Assembly (NCBI GenBank): GCA_033398695.1
Contig: CM065814.1
Location: 79,316,358 to 79,380,357, forward strand
Length of the DNA stretch: 64,000 nt
Origin: Orobanche coerulescens
Taxonomy: Eukaryota; Streptophyta; Magnoliopsida; Lamiales; Orobanchaceae
Direction of reading: 5' to 3'
A program made the translations under genes and the position numbers. The notes under the pieces are model-generated. The model made no database searches and was not told the DNA's origin. It worked only from the letters and a program-made list of their open reading frames with translations. Shown here one piece after another: positions 20,847 to 33,025 of the stretch. Position 1 is the first letter of the stretch. Every line of letters starts with the position of its first letter.

Positions 20847-22641
20847 GATCGTATAACAGTGATTGTTCGGGTAACATTTTAAATATGGATCTCGGACTCA
20901 TAATGATATTATTTAGTATGCTTTGAAACGAGAATCGGGATAAGACCCTATTGTTTACGAAAAGGTTTTGTAAATTGGGACTCGAGGTCCAAAAGATTTT
21001 CTGCTTTAAAAATCCCTGAGATGATGTGTTCCTTTTCAAATATCTCTTACTTGAGTTCGAAATTCTAAAACTTCTCGGGAACATTTTGATAATGGATTTC
21101 CGTATTAAATTCGTAGTTGCTTTTTGCTTGTTACATTTCGTATGGTTTGATATTTGCACTAGTAAAACAAAGTTGTTTTACTAACCCCGAGTATTCGGGG
21201 TGGATGTCCTGCTCAAGGCCTGTACATGCAGCTTCAGAGGAGCAGTCACAGGATTGGCACAAGGGGATGACGAGCTGCGATACTAATCAAGAGTTGAAAG
21301 TTGGTAGAGTTTAGTTGTATTGTTAGCGTTGATTCAGTCTCCGCTGTATTGTATTTCGACCCCTGTGTGGGTAATGTTGTTAGTCAGTCCTGTTGATAGA
21401 GTTGTGTGACCTTATCGGTCTGTGTGTTTATGTGTAAGTGACCTTAACGGTCTGTATTATTATATTGTTTGACCCTGGCCGGGAAAGCATTTGGTTGTTT
21501 ATGGACGTTTAGCCTGGTAGATCCTTGCGGAAAGGGTTTACGGCGTGTAATATTCCCATACGGTTTTGGGAGTGTTACAGCCTTAAATCAATTTATCTAA
21601 TATCTAATATTCATAATGAGATAATAAGCTTGATACATTCCGTCGTCAATCCTATTACGCGACTCGATAGGTCCGTCTCAGTCAGCAATGGGAGGAACCA
21701 AAGAGTAGTAGCACCACCTAGCCAGTCTGGCGGCCTACACTGTACCCCAGCTGAGAACGAATGATTGGGATCATTCAAGAACCATTATGTCGTGAATAAC
21801 AGTATACGTATAAACCCTTCTTTCAAATGTCCCGATCAAGTTATAGGGTCATGGTCAGTCAAACCCTATTTGTACTTGATGCAATGCATGTGTTAATGCA
21901 AATCGAGATCATTGAGCTCTCGTGTATCCAATACAACTAGCTCCAATGCTTTGGCCAAAGACTTATGATCTCATCTGCCAATAACCGCCTAGGACATATA
22001 ACCCGCTCATTAACGAGAGAAATAATTCTATCTTGGTATTCAGTAGGACCTGCGACTTGCCCGTCAAGATGCACGTCGAGGTTGACCCCCACCTTCCGGT
22101 TTTCTGGGTCGAACTACTCTAATGAAAATCTTGACGTCACATGCACATCCCTACTATATCCTCAAGTCGAAGGTTCACGAATACCTATCACAACCTTTCG
22201 ATTCCGCCATTGACTGTCTCAGAGTGAAATCCGTGTGATGAATCGAGTGTGAGTCGGTTCGAGTATACTAATCCAATTAGCATACCTATAACGTGTGCTC
22301 CCACTAACCATTAGTGTTCGATAGACACTCTATGTCAAAGAACACGTCATACAAGTCTTCACATAAACTTAACGCCCAGTCAAGTTTCATCGATTTGCGA
22401 ACAATTAAGTTTTTGAGCTATAAACCCTTTCCAGTGCCGATCCCCTTATCCAGTAAGGAGTGGAATGTTTTGCTCTCAAATACACGGACTAGTTTCTATA
22501 TATATTTACGAGTCAGGAATTCCAGTAACTACCAGTAAATAAAGAAACACTCATTGCCTTATATTAATGATTTACATAATTACAAGTACAATGCCCTCAC
22601 TCAACATCCTCTGAGTGGCATTCGAGGGTATACTTCTAACA

Positions 22642-22653
22642 ATCTCCCACTTG
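22642..22653 (-). promoter_or_regulatory. H polypurine tract
   Basis: On the minus strand AAGTGGGAGAT directly precedes the 3' LTR, the usual plus-strand primer position. Confidence 0.75.
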
Positions 22654-22656
22654 CAC

Positions 22657-24084
22657 TCAATGCCACACACTATGGTATTTAATACCCACGTTCTCCAGAT
22701 GACGCTCCAAGCTAATCTGAGAAAATGGCTTGGTCAGTGGATCAGCGACGTTATCTGTTGAGTCTACTCTATGCAGCATAATGTATCCCTTGCGAACAAA
22801 TTCTCTTATGAGATGATACTTCCTCTCAATATGCTTGGTACTATTGTGAAACCTCGGCTCCTTGGCCTGTGCTACAGCTCCGTCGTTGTCGCAGTACAGC
22901 GGAACATGCAGCTCAGCACATGGTATCACTTGAAGTTCTCCCATAAACTTCTTAATCCAGAACCCTTCCTTGGAAGCCTCCGAGGCTGCTTGATACTTAG
23001 CCTGACAGGTGGAATCAGCAGTCGTGCTTTGCTTGGCGCTACACCAAGATACTGCTCCTCCATTAAGAGTAAATATGTAGTCAGAAGTAGACATCGAGTC
23101 ATCCTTCAGTCCTTGGAAGTCCGAATCAGTGAATCCCACCACATCCAATTCTCCACCGCCATACATCAGATCCATATCTCTAGTCCTTCTTAAGTACTTG
23201 AGAACGTTCTTTACGGCAGTCCAATGTTCCCTACCTGGGTTTGCCTGAAACCTACTCACCACGCTTACAACATGCGCAATGTCGGGTCTCATACACAACA
23301 TAGCATACATAAGGCTACCCACGGCCGAAGCATATGGTATATTACTCATTTCCTTTCGTTGTTCCTCACTTTGAGTACACATATTCAAGGAGAGTTTTAT
23401 TTCATGTCGCATCGGTAGGAACCCTCTTTTAGAATCATCCATCTTAAATTGCTTTAAGATTTTATCTATATAGAGAGCTTGGGAAAGACCTATTGTTCTC
23501 TTCGCTCTATCCCGGTAGAGTCGAATTCCAAGAATATAGGTTGCTTCTCCCAATTCTTTCATGGAGAAATTACTCGAAAGCCAAGCTTTCACAGAAATGA
23601 GCATTCCCACATCATTTCCTATTAGTAGAATGTCATCCACATATAGTACTAAGAATGCGATCTTGCTCCCACTAACCCTCTTGCATACACAAGGTTCCTC
23701 CTCATTTTGCACGAAGTCAAACTCTTTGACCGCCTCATCAAAATGAAGGTTCCAACTACGCGACGCTTGCTTCAGTCCATAAATGAAACGATGAAGCTTG
23801 CACACTTTCTGAATATCGACTTCGGACACAAAGCCTTTAGGCTGCTCCATATAGATTTCCTCCTCAGGGAATCCATTAAGGAAATCTGTCTTTACGTCCA
23901 TTTGCCATATCTCATAATCGTGGTAGGCAGCTATACCTACGGGCGTGAAGGTATCGTGGTAGTCGATCCCTTCTTTCTGGGTATAACCCTTTGCCAAAAG
24001 CCTGGCCTTATAGGCATCAACCTTGCCATCACCATCGATCTTTCTCTTGTATATCCACTTGTTCCCAATAGGCACTATGCCCAT
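22657..24084 (-). pseudogene. H reverse transcriptase and RNase H (copia)
   Basis: A 475-codon frame. RT: NKWIYKRKIDGDGKV (residues about 7-21), KARLLAKGYTQKEGIDY, WQMDVKTDFLNG, the LKQASRSWN block and catalytic YVDDILL (about residue 150, Asp-Asp kept). RNase H: CMRPDIAHVVSVVSRF, the FTDSDFQG block, the STCQAKYQAASEA block and YCDNDGAVAQAKEPRFH, ending LTKPFSQ near the stop. A short in-frame deletion lies between DTFTPVG and IAAYHDYEIW, where copia RTs normally carry about ten more residues. DSTCQAKYQA replaces the usual DSTTEAEYIA, losing the conserved Glu. The domain is recognisable but probably not functional, and it is separated from integrase by a stop. Confidence 0.9.
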
Positions 24085-24102
24085 GGGGAGGTGTACTAGA
24101 GT

Positions 24103-25269
24103 CTAGACTTGATTGACATGTATCGAGTCTATCTCAGCTTCCATAGCTTCACGCCATTTCGCGGAGTCTACATCCACCATCGCTTGGTCATAGGTCGTTG
24201 GGTCGGTCTCTTGGCTATCACTTGGAACCTCATGGAGACCTAGTTCCTCCAAGTGCACAAGCCCATACCTCTCAGGTAAATGAGACACCCTACTAGACCT
24301 ACGAGGTAGTTGTACTTGTGTTTCAGAAGGTTCAGTTCCAGTTTCTTGCATAGGTGTCTCCCGAGGAGTTTCATTGTATTCTTCTAAAGAAATAGTTCTA
24401 CCTGCTCCGCCTTCCTGAATGAACTCATCTTCCAGGAAGTGTGCATGCAAAGCAACAATTATCTTTCGATCTTTGGGTATGTAGAATAGATAACCCATCG
24501 TCCCAGACGGGAATCCAATGAAATGTCCCTGCGCGGACCTAGCTTCCAACTTCTCCATCTTAGTCTTCTTGACATAGGTGGGACATCCCCAAATCCTAAT
24601 ATGATTAAGACTTGGTGTCCTGCCCTCCCACATCTCATGTGGAGTTTTAGGAATGGATTTGGAAGGACATCTGTTCAAGATATAAGCGGCAGTCAGGAGT
24701 GCATACCCCCACAGGTAAATCGGTAAGTTAGTATAGCCCATCATGGAACAGACCATGTTCAATAGGGTCCGGTTCCTTCTTTCTGACACACCATTTAACT
24801 GAGGAGTACCTGGAGGTGTTAGTTGTGAAACTATTCCATGTTCCTTAAGGAACTCGTCAAACTCCGTACTCATATACTTGCCATCTCGGTCCAACCAAAG
24901 TGCTTTGATATGATTACCAGTTTGTTTCTCGACTAGGGCCTTGAATTCCTAGAATTTCTCAAAGGCCTCAGATTTATGTTTCATTAAGTATACATAACCA
25001 TACCTAGTATGATCATCCGTAAACGTAATGAAATATTGATATCCGTCACGTGATGCTTCCAAAGCACCACATACGTCGGTATGGATTAATCCCAGTTTAT
25101 CAGCGGCTCTTTCAAAAGTCCCTATGAAGGGGGACTTAGTCATTTTGCCTTTAAGGCAAGATTCACAAGTAGGAAAGGGATCCGATCGCAATGGACCCAT
25201 AAGTCCATCTTTTTCCATCATGTAAACCTTGGTCTGACCAACATGACCAAGTCTAAGATGCCATTTCAA
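24103..25269 (-). pseudogene. H integrase and RT linker (copia)
   Basis: 25269-24949 carries the zinc-binding domain (WHLRLGHV ... CESCLKGK) and the first catalytic Asp (HTDVCGAL), ending at a stop at 24949-24951. 24894-24103 continues with the second Asp (LDRDGKYMS) and the Glu (NGVSERRNRT), then AAYILNRCPSKSI, TPHEMWEGR and IWGCPTYVK, followed by a Pro/Glu/Thr-rich linker before RT with RRSSRVSHLPERY. The DDE residues are all present; one stop splits the domain and another separates it from RT. Confidence 0.88.
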
Positions 25270-25794
25270 AACTTGATTGGTTTCATCCCTACCACAACTA
25301 CTTTGTTGCTGAGATTTAGATGATACAATCCATTTAACAATGTAGCAGTACCCACTAGTTTATTTCTGAAATAAATTTTGCAGGAACCATCACCAATGAA
25401 AAATGAAAGCCTTTTCGGTCCATGACCGGAATGGATACAATATTTTGTGCCCCTTGGGCAAAACAAGTACATATTCTAGAGTCAAAACAAAACTGGATTC
25501 TAAACCCAAAAGAAGTGATCCTATGTCGGTCGCCTCGACACTATGCCGGCTTCCGACTGTGATCATAACTTCTGTAGCTCCAAGCTTTCTACTTTGTTCC
25601 AGATCCTGATTCACAGTACAAATATGAGAACTAGCACCAGAATCTAGTATCCAAGAAGTAGAAAATACAGTACCAGAACAATTTGTTTCCAAAACTAAAA
25701 GTTCTGTACTTGAAGTGCCATGAAAAATCGGACAGTCTCTATCCCAGTGGCCCGGCTCACCGAACTTGAGACAGGCATCCTTCTTCTTCTTGCC
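25270..25794 (-). pseudogene. H zinc knuckle and protease
   Basis: After the gag frame stops at 25795, homology continues: a zinc knuckle with spacing CLKFGEPGHWDRDC, where the second Cys is replaced by Phe, so zinc binding would be weak. Then comes a protease with ILDSGASSHIC, the conserved Asp-Ser-Gly-Ala active site of copia proteases. The frames at 25390-25692 and 25266-25472 overlap and are joined by a shift near 25430. Confidence 0.8.
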
Positions 25795-26529
25795 TTATGG
25801 AACCATCGGGGCCTTGGCCTTTCCTTTAAGGTCCTTAACTTGTGGTCCAGTCTGCTTCTTGGTCTTTTTCTTCTTATTCTTAGACCTCCAAGGTCCATAA
25901 GAAATCACAAGGGCAGATTTCATCCGCCGAGTCTTCATCTGAGACTGAGCGGTCACCAGTTTGTTCATTAGCCCACCTAAGTTACGTGCAATCTCATTGC
26001 AGTTAAAGTTCATAACAAACTGTGAGAAGGAGTCAGGGAGAAACTGCAGGATAAGGTCGGTTTGGAGAGAAGTATCCATTTTAAAATAAAGAGCCTCCAA
26101 TCTCTCGATCATGGATATCATTTTGAGGACGTGTTCCCCAACCTTCTCACCTTCCTTTATCCTTGCACCGAACAGTTGCTTGGATATCTCATATCTAGCA
26201 TTTCTGTCGTGCTCACCATAAAGCTCGGTTAAGTGAGGTAGAATCTGCCTAGCAGAAGTCATTTTCTCATGAGCTCTCTAAAGCTCATTATACATGGAAG
26301 CCATCATATAAGCATGGACTTTCACGTCATCCTTAACCTACTTTTCGTGGTTTTCAATTTCTTCCTGATTGGCTCGGGTCCGCACTGGAGGCGCTGGAAT
26401 GTCCGTCTCCAAGACGTATCCCAGTGCCTCTATACTGAGGGCAATCATCAGATTGCGGAGCCAATCTACAAAATTAGGTCCCATCAAGGTGTTCTTTTCG
26501 AGTAGAATTGCGAGTGGATTCATTGTCAT
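25795..26529 (-). pseudogene. H gag (copia)
   Basis: Gag starts at ATG 26529 (26529-26338: a GPNFVDWLRNLMIAL block near residue 18, then YVLETDIPAPP). It is followed by a stop, a short readable piece, another stop at about 26280 and a frame from 26262 to 25795 holding capsid blocks ISKQLFGARIKEGEKVGEHV, LIERLEALY-like, and a Lys-rich tail before the zinc knuckle. This is the UBN2-type copia gag. The two internal stops indicate decay. Confidence 0.85.
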
Positions 26530-27841
26530 ATTGAGAGTTTTGTCTGCATTAAGTACGACAGATTAATTAGTGACTGTTATATTACGATCCGAGTATAGAA
26601 TTAAGGTCTTTTCTATTCTTGTTACCCAGCTCCCTCTATTTTTTATCGGAATAACACACTCCCATGTGAAATCCGGAAGTATCGTCGCTTTACTTCATAG
26701 TGGTGATCGAGTTCTTTATAAATCTTAATAGAGGGCAACCGAATAGGTTTCTAGTCTATTAATTTTCATAAAGTGGTGTCCAACACCAACCCATCTAATG
26801 GATGATTCGATCTTCTTTTTCCCCTTGCTCACTCCCCTCAACCTATACGGTTTCTATGGTTCGTAAACAAGTTAAGTCTATACCATCGACACAAATCAGT
26901 TTCACAATTGAATCTTATCCGGTAACCTATCAGGTTTCTAGCGATAAAATTTGCTCCAATCGAAGGCATCCAATGCGCTCCCGGTAATTTATCCGTCTTC
27001 CCCGAACGACTACCCCGATAACTCGGAAGCATAGCACATCCGGTTTGGATTTCAATTTCCTGAAAACTCGATGGAGGGAAGGAAAAACTTTGAAACCTTA
27101 TAAACTTAATAATTTGTCGTGGGAGAATTTTCGCGATTAATATTACACTTTGCACATTAATTCATTTAAGCGCGTTTGTAGCATTCATACAATATGAACA
27201 ACCATTCACAACCTAGTTGCTACCAACATATAGCTCATGGACCGTTCCTAGAAACAAAAACTCCGTAATCTAATTACAAGTCTTCGTCTTGAATCTTCGT
27301 CTTCTCGAAACGGATCTTCCTCCGGTCTTCGTCATTACATATAAATTTTACATTGAAAATTGCATCCTAGATACAAATAATTCTAGTAAAATAAATAGGC
27401 TCAAAACTGCCTTTACAACCCAATCGAATAAAACCGAACGATTCAAAACTAAGTCCATGAACCGCATCACCATTCAAAATAATGCATCAAACACATTAAA
27501 ATAAATGGCATTCATAATTAATCTAAATATTGATCCAATCAATATAAATTAATCCATCCAAACGAATGAATCCAATTAATTCAAATAATCGTTAATTCTA
27601 GCTTATTCCGGACGATAAAATATTTCATTAAATTAATTCCCCTAAGAATAAAATTACCTTAATTATATCTTAGTCAAATTAAATCCAATTTAATTTGTGG
27701 AAAATTAATTACCGAACGAAATATAAAAATGGAGCCAAAACATAAAGCCCGGACCAAACATGCGGCCCTAGGGGCCGCCACCACCAAAGAACCCCGCTAC
27801 GCCTGGCACCCAAGCCGAAGTCGTACATACGATCGCAAGAC
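26530..27841 (-). other. H leader, no gene seen
   Basis: About 1.3 kb between primer site and gag with no convincing frame. Its small ORFs are short and lack family signatures. AT-rich direct repeats (AATTAATCCA-like) occur around 27520-27700. Confidence 0.6.
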
Positions 27842-27844
27842 CTT

Positions 27845-27856
27845 GCTCCGATACCA
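27845..27856 (-). promoter_or_regulatory. H primer-binding site
   Basis: On the minus strand TGGTATCGGAGC, two bases after the 5' LTR; tRNA-iMet type with one change. Confidence 0.8.
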
Positions 27857-27857
27857 C

Positions 27858-29859
27858 TGTTTGGATTCGGTGCCTAAAACGAAGGCCCAACGGAAGCGGT
27901 AAAATGAAAATTAATTCGATCTGAATCCCTACGAGGATCGATCGAGCTGCGTATATACGAATAAATAAACGAAAAACAAGAGTTGTAAGAAACTCACCCT
28001 TGAAGTCCGTTGATTAAAAGGTAACCTTCTCTTGAGCTATTCCCCAATCTTTACTTGTATTCTCACGATCCAAAGTACTCCAAGCACTTGAATGATCGAA
28101 CGCCGAAAGCACCGCGTCTCTACTTACCACGCGCCGGAAAAATGATCGGAATGACACTCACCTCGTTATCCTCCAAGGATACGGCTAGAACAAGGTGAGT
28201 AAGCTTATGTGTTATATATATATCACTCTAAGTGTATAATATATCTCTCTCTCAATTAATGTCTTGATATATCTCCAAGAAAAATCAAGATGAATGAAGA
28301 AGTAGTAAAAGAGTTGGAAAAGCTATTTTTTTTCTTCTCTCTCTTCCACTCACGGCTCAATGCAAGAAAAAATGCAAGCTTGCGTTTGAGATTTTTCTAC
28401 TCCTTTTATTCTTCTTCCACAAGACAAATCAACACCTTTTTTATCACAAGAGATATGTGTTACCTCCAAAGTCTTTGGTCTACCAATTATAAAATTAGAG
28501 ACAAAGACCAAGAATGAGGTTGGTGAGACGGGGCGGCCATCTAGAAGAACCGGGATGAGTTCGGTCCGTTTCGGACTCCCGAGAGTCCAAAAGATAAAAT
28601 CCAATTCCATTTTAATGTATTTATATCGATTAATTAATCCAATTAATTAATCATATCAAATACATAATAACATAATTAATTTCTCCAAGAAATAATTATA
28701 TTCATGAATTAAATTAATCACCCCGTAATTTATTTTATCCATTAGGCCGTAAATCAATTTATCCAATAAATCGATTTAGACATCCAATGTCCCAAATTAG
28801 ATATCTAATATCTAATATTCATAATGAGATAATAAGCTTGATACATTCCGTCGTCAATCCTATTGCGCGACTCGATAGGTCCGTCTCAGTCAGCAATGGG
28901 AGGAACCAAAGAGTAGTAGCACCACCTAGCCAGTCTCGCGGCGTACACTGTACCCCAACTGAGAACGAATGATTGGGATAATTCAAGAACCATTCTGTCG
29001 TGAATACCAGTATACGTATAATCCCTTTTTTCAAATGTCCCGATCAAGTTATAGGGTCACGGTCAGTCAAACCCTATCTGTACTTGACCCAATGCATGCA
29101 TTAAAGCAAATCGAGATCATTGAGCTCTCGTGTATCCAATACAACTAGCTCCAATTATTTGTCCAAAGACTTATGATCTCATCTGCCAATAACCGCCTAG
29201 GACATATAACCCGCTCACTAACGGGAGAAAGAATTCTATCTTGGTATTCAGTAGGACCTGCTACTTGCCCGTCAAGATGCATGTCGAGGTTGACCCCCAC
29301 CTTCTGATTTTCTGGGTCGAACTACTCTAATCAAAATCTTGACGTCACAAGCGCATCCCTACTAAATCCTCAAGTCGAAGGTTCACGAATACCTATCACA
29401 ACCTTTCGATTCCGTCATTGACTGTCCCAGAGTGAAATCCGTGTGACGAATCGAGTGTGAGTCGGTTTATGTATACTAATCCAATTAGCATACCTATAAC
29501 GTGTGCTCCCACTAACCAGTAGTGTTCGACAAGCACTCTCTATGTCAAATAACATGTCATACAAGTCTTCATATAAACTTAACGCCCAGTCAAGTTTCAT
29601 CGACTTGCGAACGATTAAGTATTTGATCTATAAACCATTTCCAGTGCCGATCCCCTTATCCAATAAGGAGTGGAATGTTTTGCTCTCAAACACACGGACT
29701 AGTTTCTATATATATATATATATTTACGAGTCAGGAACGCCAGCAACTACCAGTAAATAAAGAAACACCCATTGCCTTATATTAATGATTTACATAATTA
29801 TAAGTACAATGCCCTCACTCAACATGCTCTGAGTGGCATTCGAGGGCATACTTCTAACA
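27858..29859 (-). repeat. H 5' LTR
   Basis: 2,002 bp, intact. A minus-strand TATA box lies at 28618-28629. It provides the empty-site reference for solo LTR I. ORFs inside are shared by all LTR copies and are not genes. Confidence 0.9.
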
Positions 29860-29864
29860 GAATC

Positions 29865-29986
29865 ATCATGGAAAATATGAAGCTACTTGGGAACGCGAGG
29901 AAGACTTTCGAGCCCGTTATCCCGATTTCTATAATCAAGGTATGATACTAATTTTTGAGGACGAAAATTTTTCAACAAGGGTAGAA
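29865..29986 (+). pseudogene. A pol tail and polypurine tract
   Basis: Continues A's pol after H: the ATWEREEDFRARYPDFY block, the usual end of plant gypsy polyproteins, then TTTGAGGACGAAAATTT and the purine-rich AACAAGGGTAGAA before the 3' LTR at 29987. Confidence 0.8.
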
Positions 29987-31072
29987 TGTAATATCCGTAA
30001 ATTATTAATATTATTATATTATTATTATTATTTTTCTTTTAGACATTTAATTATAATTGAAGAACCCATTTATTAGTCCAACTCAATTATATATTAACTG
30101 GTCTATTAGATTTCAACCCAATTATATCTTCACTTTAGGCCAGCCCAACACCACCATGTCCTCTCTCATTCTCTGAACTGATGAAACGTTTTTCAGTTTC
30201 TTTCCCAGACTTTAGTTGCCGTCTTAATCCAAAATAACTCCTGAGAACTTATGACACAAACAATTAACACAAATAAATGAGTGCCCTTCCAGTCATCCCA
30301 GTACAGTATAAAAAATTAAGAATCAGACAACCTGAGAAAAAGTACACGAACAAAAACTTTACAGAAGAATTTGGTAATATCTTTTTTATGAATTTTTCTT
30401 AAAAAAGAAACGGAGAAGATGAACAGCAGTGGTGATTCGTTATCGCCGCCGCATCGCTGCAAATCCGCGCACAACCATCCAAACTCCTGAAATAGCCCAA
30501 ACCAGAACAACCCATCAAACCTGAGCCAGTTTCAATTTCTCCAGGTGACGAACAATCGCCGAAAAACCACCCCATCTATCGCCCTTGCCACTGCTTGTGC
30601 TCTGTCCATCCGCGGTCGCATCCCGCCGATCATTGAGAATTTGTGAGAGATAAAAAAGAAAAAAACATAGAAGATCGAGGGGATGAGAGGAAGCGGGGCA
30701 GAGTAGAAAAGAGGAAGAGCGGCGTATGTGTATGGGAATCTGACCTAGTGTTAGATTTTATATCCCAATAATTTTACTCCAAATTTTAATTTAACCCCTC
30801 AACTTTTTTTTTTATCTTTTGATTTTACCCCTATTCAATTTCTAATATCCCAAATTACATCTTTTTAGATCAAATTCAAATATTTTAATTTAGTTTGTGT
30901 TATTATATATTTTCATACTTTAATAATAATATTAAATTATTTTATTGTAGATAACGATGAGAACTTTTGCACCTAAGATTTCACGAGTCGAGCATCCATA
31001 CTTAGTCAAGCACTGCATTTGAGGTGGGGTTTCATTTTTACTTATTTTCTACAAAATTACATGTCTCGTATG
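29987..31072 (+). repeat. A 3' LTR, part 1
   Basis: Matches 11857-12950 of the 5' LTR. TATA box at 30307-30314. It ends at the GTATG duplication (31068-31072) where B is inserted. Confidence 0.88.
31068..31072. repeat. Target-site duplication of B (left)
   Basis: GTATG, repeated at 53277-53281; A's 5' LTR shows the empty site near 12945. Confidence 0.8.
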
Positions 31073-31324
31073 TTTAATATCCGTAATTTTGATTTTCGGT
31101 AAAAAAATTTTGGATGGAGTCCGTTTTAACGGCTCGCTGTGACTGTTTCATCATTCTGAGAATGATTATTTTTTGTCATCTGAGTTCGTTTTGGTGTCTT
31201 TTTGTTGAGTTCCGTGCTTCTTAGCGACTTTTCCGCCCTTGAGATTGATTCTTGTAAATCTTGTTCGAAAATGCTGTTTCGTGTTCCTTCAAAGTTTGTT
31301 TAACTTTGTTAGACGTGTTGTGAG
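31073..31324 (+). repeat. B 5' LTR, part 1
   Basis: First 252 bp of the LTR, homologous to 50371-50622, cut by C at the GTGAG duplication (31320-31324). Confidence 0.85.
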
Positions 31325-31862
31325 TGTAATATCCGCATTTTTCTTTTCCTGGTATTTTTATTATTGGTGTATTTTTCGTTTTTTTAGCGACTCGATTGTA
31401 ACCGTATTGATATTTCGAGAATATTTAATACTGGAGTTTTTGTCTTCTGAGTTTTTGTCATTTCGAGAATATTTAATACTAGAGTTTAATGTCAATTCCA
31501 TCGCTATTTAGTTTGATTCTCATAACTGGTGTTTGGAACTGCCGTTTCAGGGTTTCCGCAGGTCCGTCTCATGTTGTTATCCATGTTGTGAGCTTTCGTT
31601 TGTTGTTTCGATCATGTATCGTGTGTTTCGGATGTCTTGGGTCGTTTTGTAATTTCCCAAAGTTTTGGGGTGATTACTAACGTTGTAGTTTTCCATACCC
31701 TCGGGTAGTCGGAATCGTGTTTTCTTTTAGCGATTTGGTTCTGACTCAATCTTGTTGTTCGTGTGTCTCCTTCGGTTCGTTGTTTGGTGTAGGATGCGTG
31801 TTGTTTTCATCCAAGATGGAATTCACTGTTTTCCATCCCTGAGTACTGCTGTCTGCACTCGA

Positions 31863-32288
31863 TAGCGCACGCTACTATTGCTGTGTAGCGCACGCTAGAA
31901 CCGTTTACTAGCGCGTGATAACGGCTCGAACCCAGTAGTGACAGTGGGTTGTTTCTGCTCTCTGCTCTCTGGACGAGCAGCTTAGCGCATGCTACATTTA
32001 TATATTAGCGCACGCTACGGTTTGGATCTAGCGCACACTGGGGTGACCGGTACCGCGCGCTAACTCGGTAGTCTAGACTGGGCAAATTGTTTCTGGACTC
32101 GGTTTGGTGCCCAGGTAGCGCACGCTATGGCCCGATAGCATGCGCTATCGAAGGGTCGTTAGCGCATGCTATTCTTTAGTAGCACACGCTAACGGGCCAG
32201 AACCGTAGGTTCTGAATGGGTTTTTGGCTGGGTAGCGCACGTTAACTTTTATCGCTAGCGCACGCTACGTCTCTCTGGTTATAAAAAC
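31863..32288 (+). promoter_or_regulatory. AGCGCACGCTA motif array and TATA box, C 5' LTR
   Basis: Thirteen 12-bp sites of the TAGCGCACGCTA type, with starts at 31863, 31886, 31909; 31983, 32006, 32029, 32051; 32116, 32136, 32160, 32180; 32233, 32256. Six of the steps are exactly 23 bp or one off. TATAAAAA begins at 32280, 24 bp after the last start. Confidence 0.8.
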
Positions 32289-32896
32289 TAGAGAGTTGAC
32301 CAGATTCATCATTTTTTTCTCATATCCTCTCCACTCCACGGCCGAGCGACTCCGGGGCGATTTGGGGCGATTTCTTCTTCCAATCAATTCAGAGATAATT
32401 TTTCCTTGAGTTCTTGGTGTGGATTAACAACACCAACACTTGTTCTTCATCCTTAATCCAAGGTATTCTTCTAAAACTCTATTTTTGGGAAATTTGGGGG
32501 GTTTTAAATTTTCGTCCGATTCGTTCCGTATTGTTGATTAATCCATGATATATGTGATTAATCTTAGTGGTATTCTTATTTTCCCTACGATTTCATGGTA
32601 AGTTTTGTGGTATTTGTGAAATCGAGAGGGTTCGGTTGCGATCCGTCCTCGTCGTTATTTTGTACGAACTTACATGACTCGTAGGTGGGGTTTCGGGTGT
32701 CTTCCGTTATTGTTATTCTTGTCGAATTGGTTTTGATGGTGTTTAACGAATCGTCTAGGTTCGGTGTGTCCAATTTCTCGCAACCTCGATTGTTTCTTTC
32801 TGTCCTTTCGTCGTGATAATTGAGGCAAGTACACTTAATGAACTTACATGCTTAACATGGTAGCATTGCATGAGTAATGTGTGTATGTGTGTATGC

Positions 32897-33025
32897 TCAC
32901 TACGGGTTAGATCCGAAGGGGTCTCGGTAGGGGTCTACAGAGGCGTGGATCCACGAGCTTGGTTTTAACCACTATGGGTTAGATCCGTCGGGGTCTCGGT
33001 ATGGGTCCACAGAGGCGTGGGTCCG
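32897..33025 (+). repeat. Tandem block in C 5' LTR leader
   Basis: Two copies of about 85 bp containing ACTA(C/T)GGGTTAGATCCG, GGGGTCTCGGTA and GGCGTGG(A/G)TCC. The 3' LTR has the same pair at 44270-44395. Confidence 0.75.

Larger units (their letters stand above)
18940..21579 (+). mobile_element. Element I: solo gypsy LTR
   Basis: TGTAATATCCG...GAGTGTTACA, 2,640 bp, inserted in H's 3' LTR. The intact H sequence at 28741 shows the empty site. Flanks are GCCGT (18935-18939) and GCCTT (21580-21584), one mismatch. It has no internal region, so it is a solo LTR left by LTR-LTR recombination. Its first 500 bp are homologous to B's LTR. A TATA box lies at 19590-19597. The ORFs inside (19249-19689 and overlapping) are by-products of GC-rich U3 and I do not call them genes. 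Confidence 0.85.
18014..22641 (-). repeat. H 3' LTR, interrupted by I
   Basis: 18014-18934 and 21580-22641 are H sequence (about 1.98 kb together); 18940-21579 is solo LTR I. A minus-strand TATA box (GATATAAATAC) lies at 18805-18816. A run of about 20 AT dinucleotides at 18371-18410 is much longer than in the partner LTR (about 28210). Confidence 0.88.
18014..29859 (-). mobile_element. Element H: Ty1/copia element, minus strand
   Basis: H is bracketed by GAATC. 3' LTR 18014-22641 (contains solo LTR I); pol and gag 22657-26529; leader 26530-27841; primer site 27845-27856; 5' LTR 27858-29859. Both LTRs begin (+ strand) TGTTNGGATTCGG and end CTTCTAACA. The order protease, integrase, RT, RNase H defines Ty1/copia. 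Gag and pol contain stops and small deletions. Confidence 0.92.

Noticed and set aside
20497..21159. 220-codon minus-strand ORF
   Set aside because: It is the reverse reading of the five 64-bp hairpin repeats; its periodic protein reflects DNA repeats, not a gene.
18935..21584. Sequence I as part of copia H
   Set aside because: The intact H 5' LTR (28741) is continuous across the site, and I has its own gypsy-type LTR ends.
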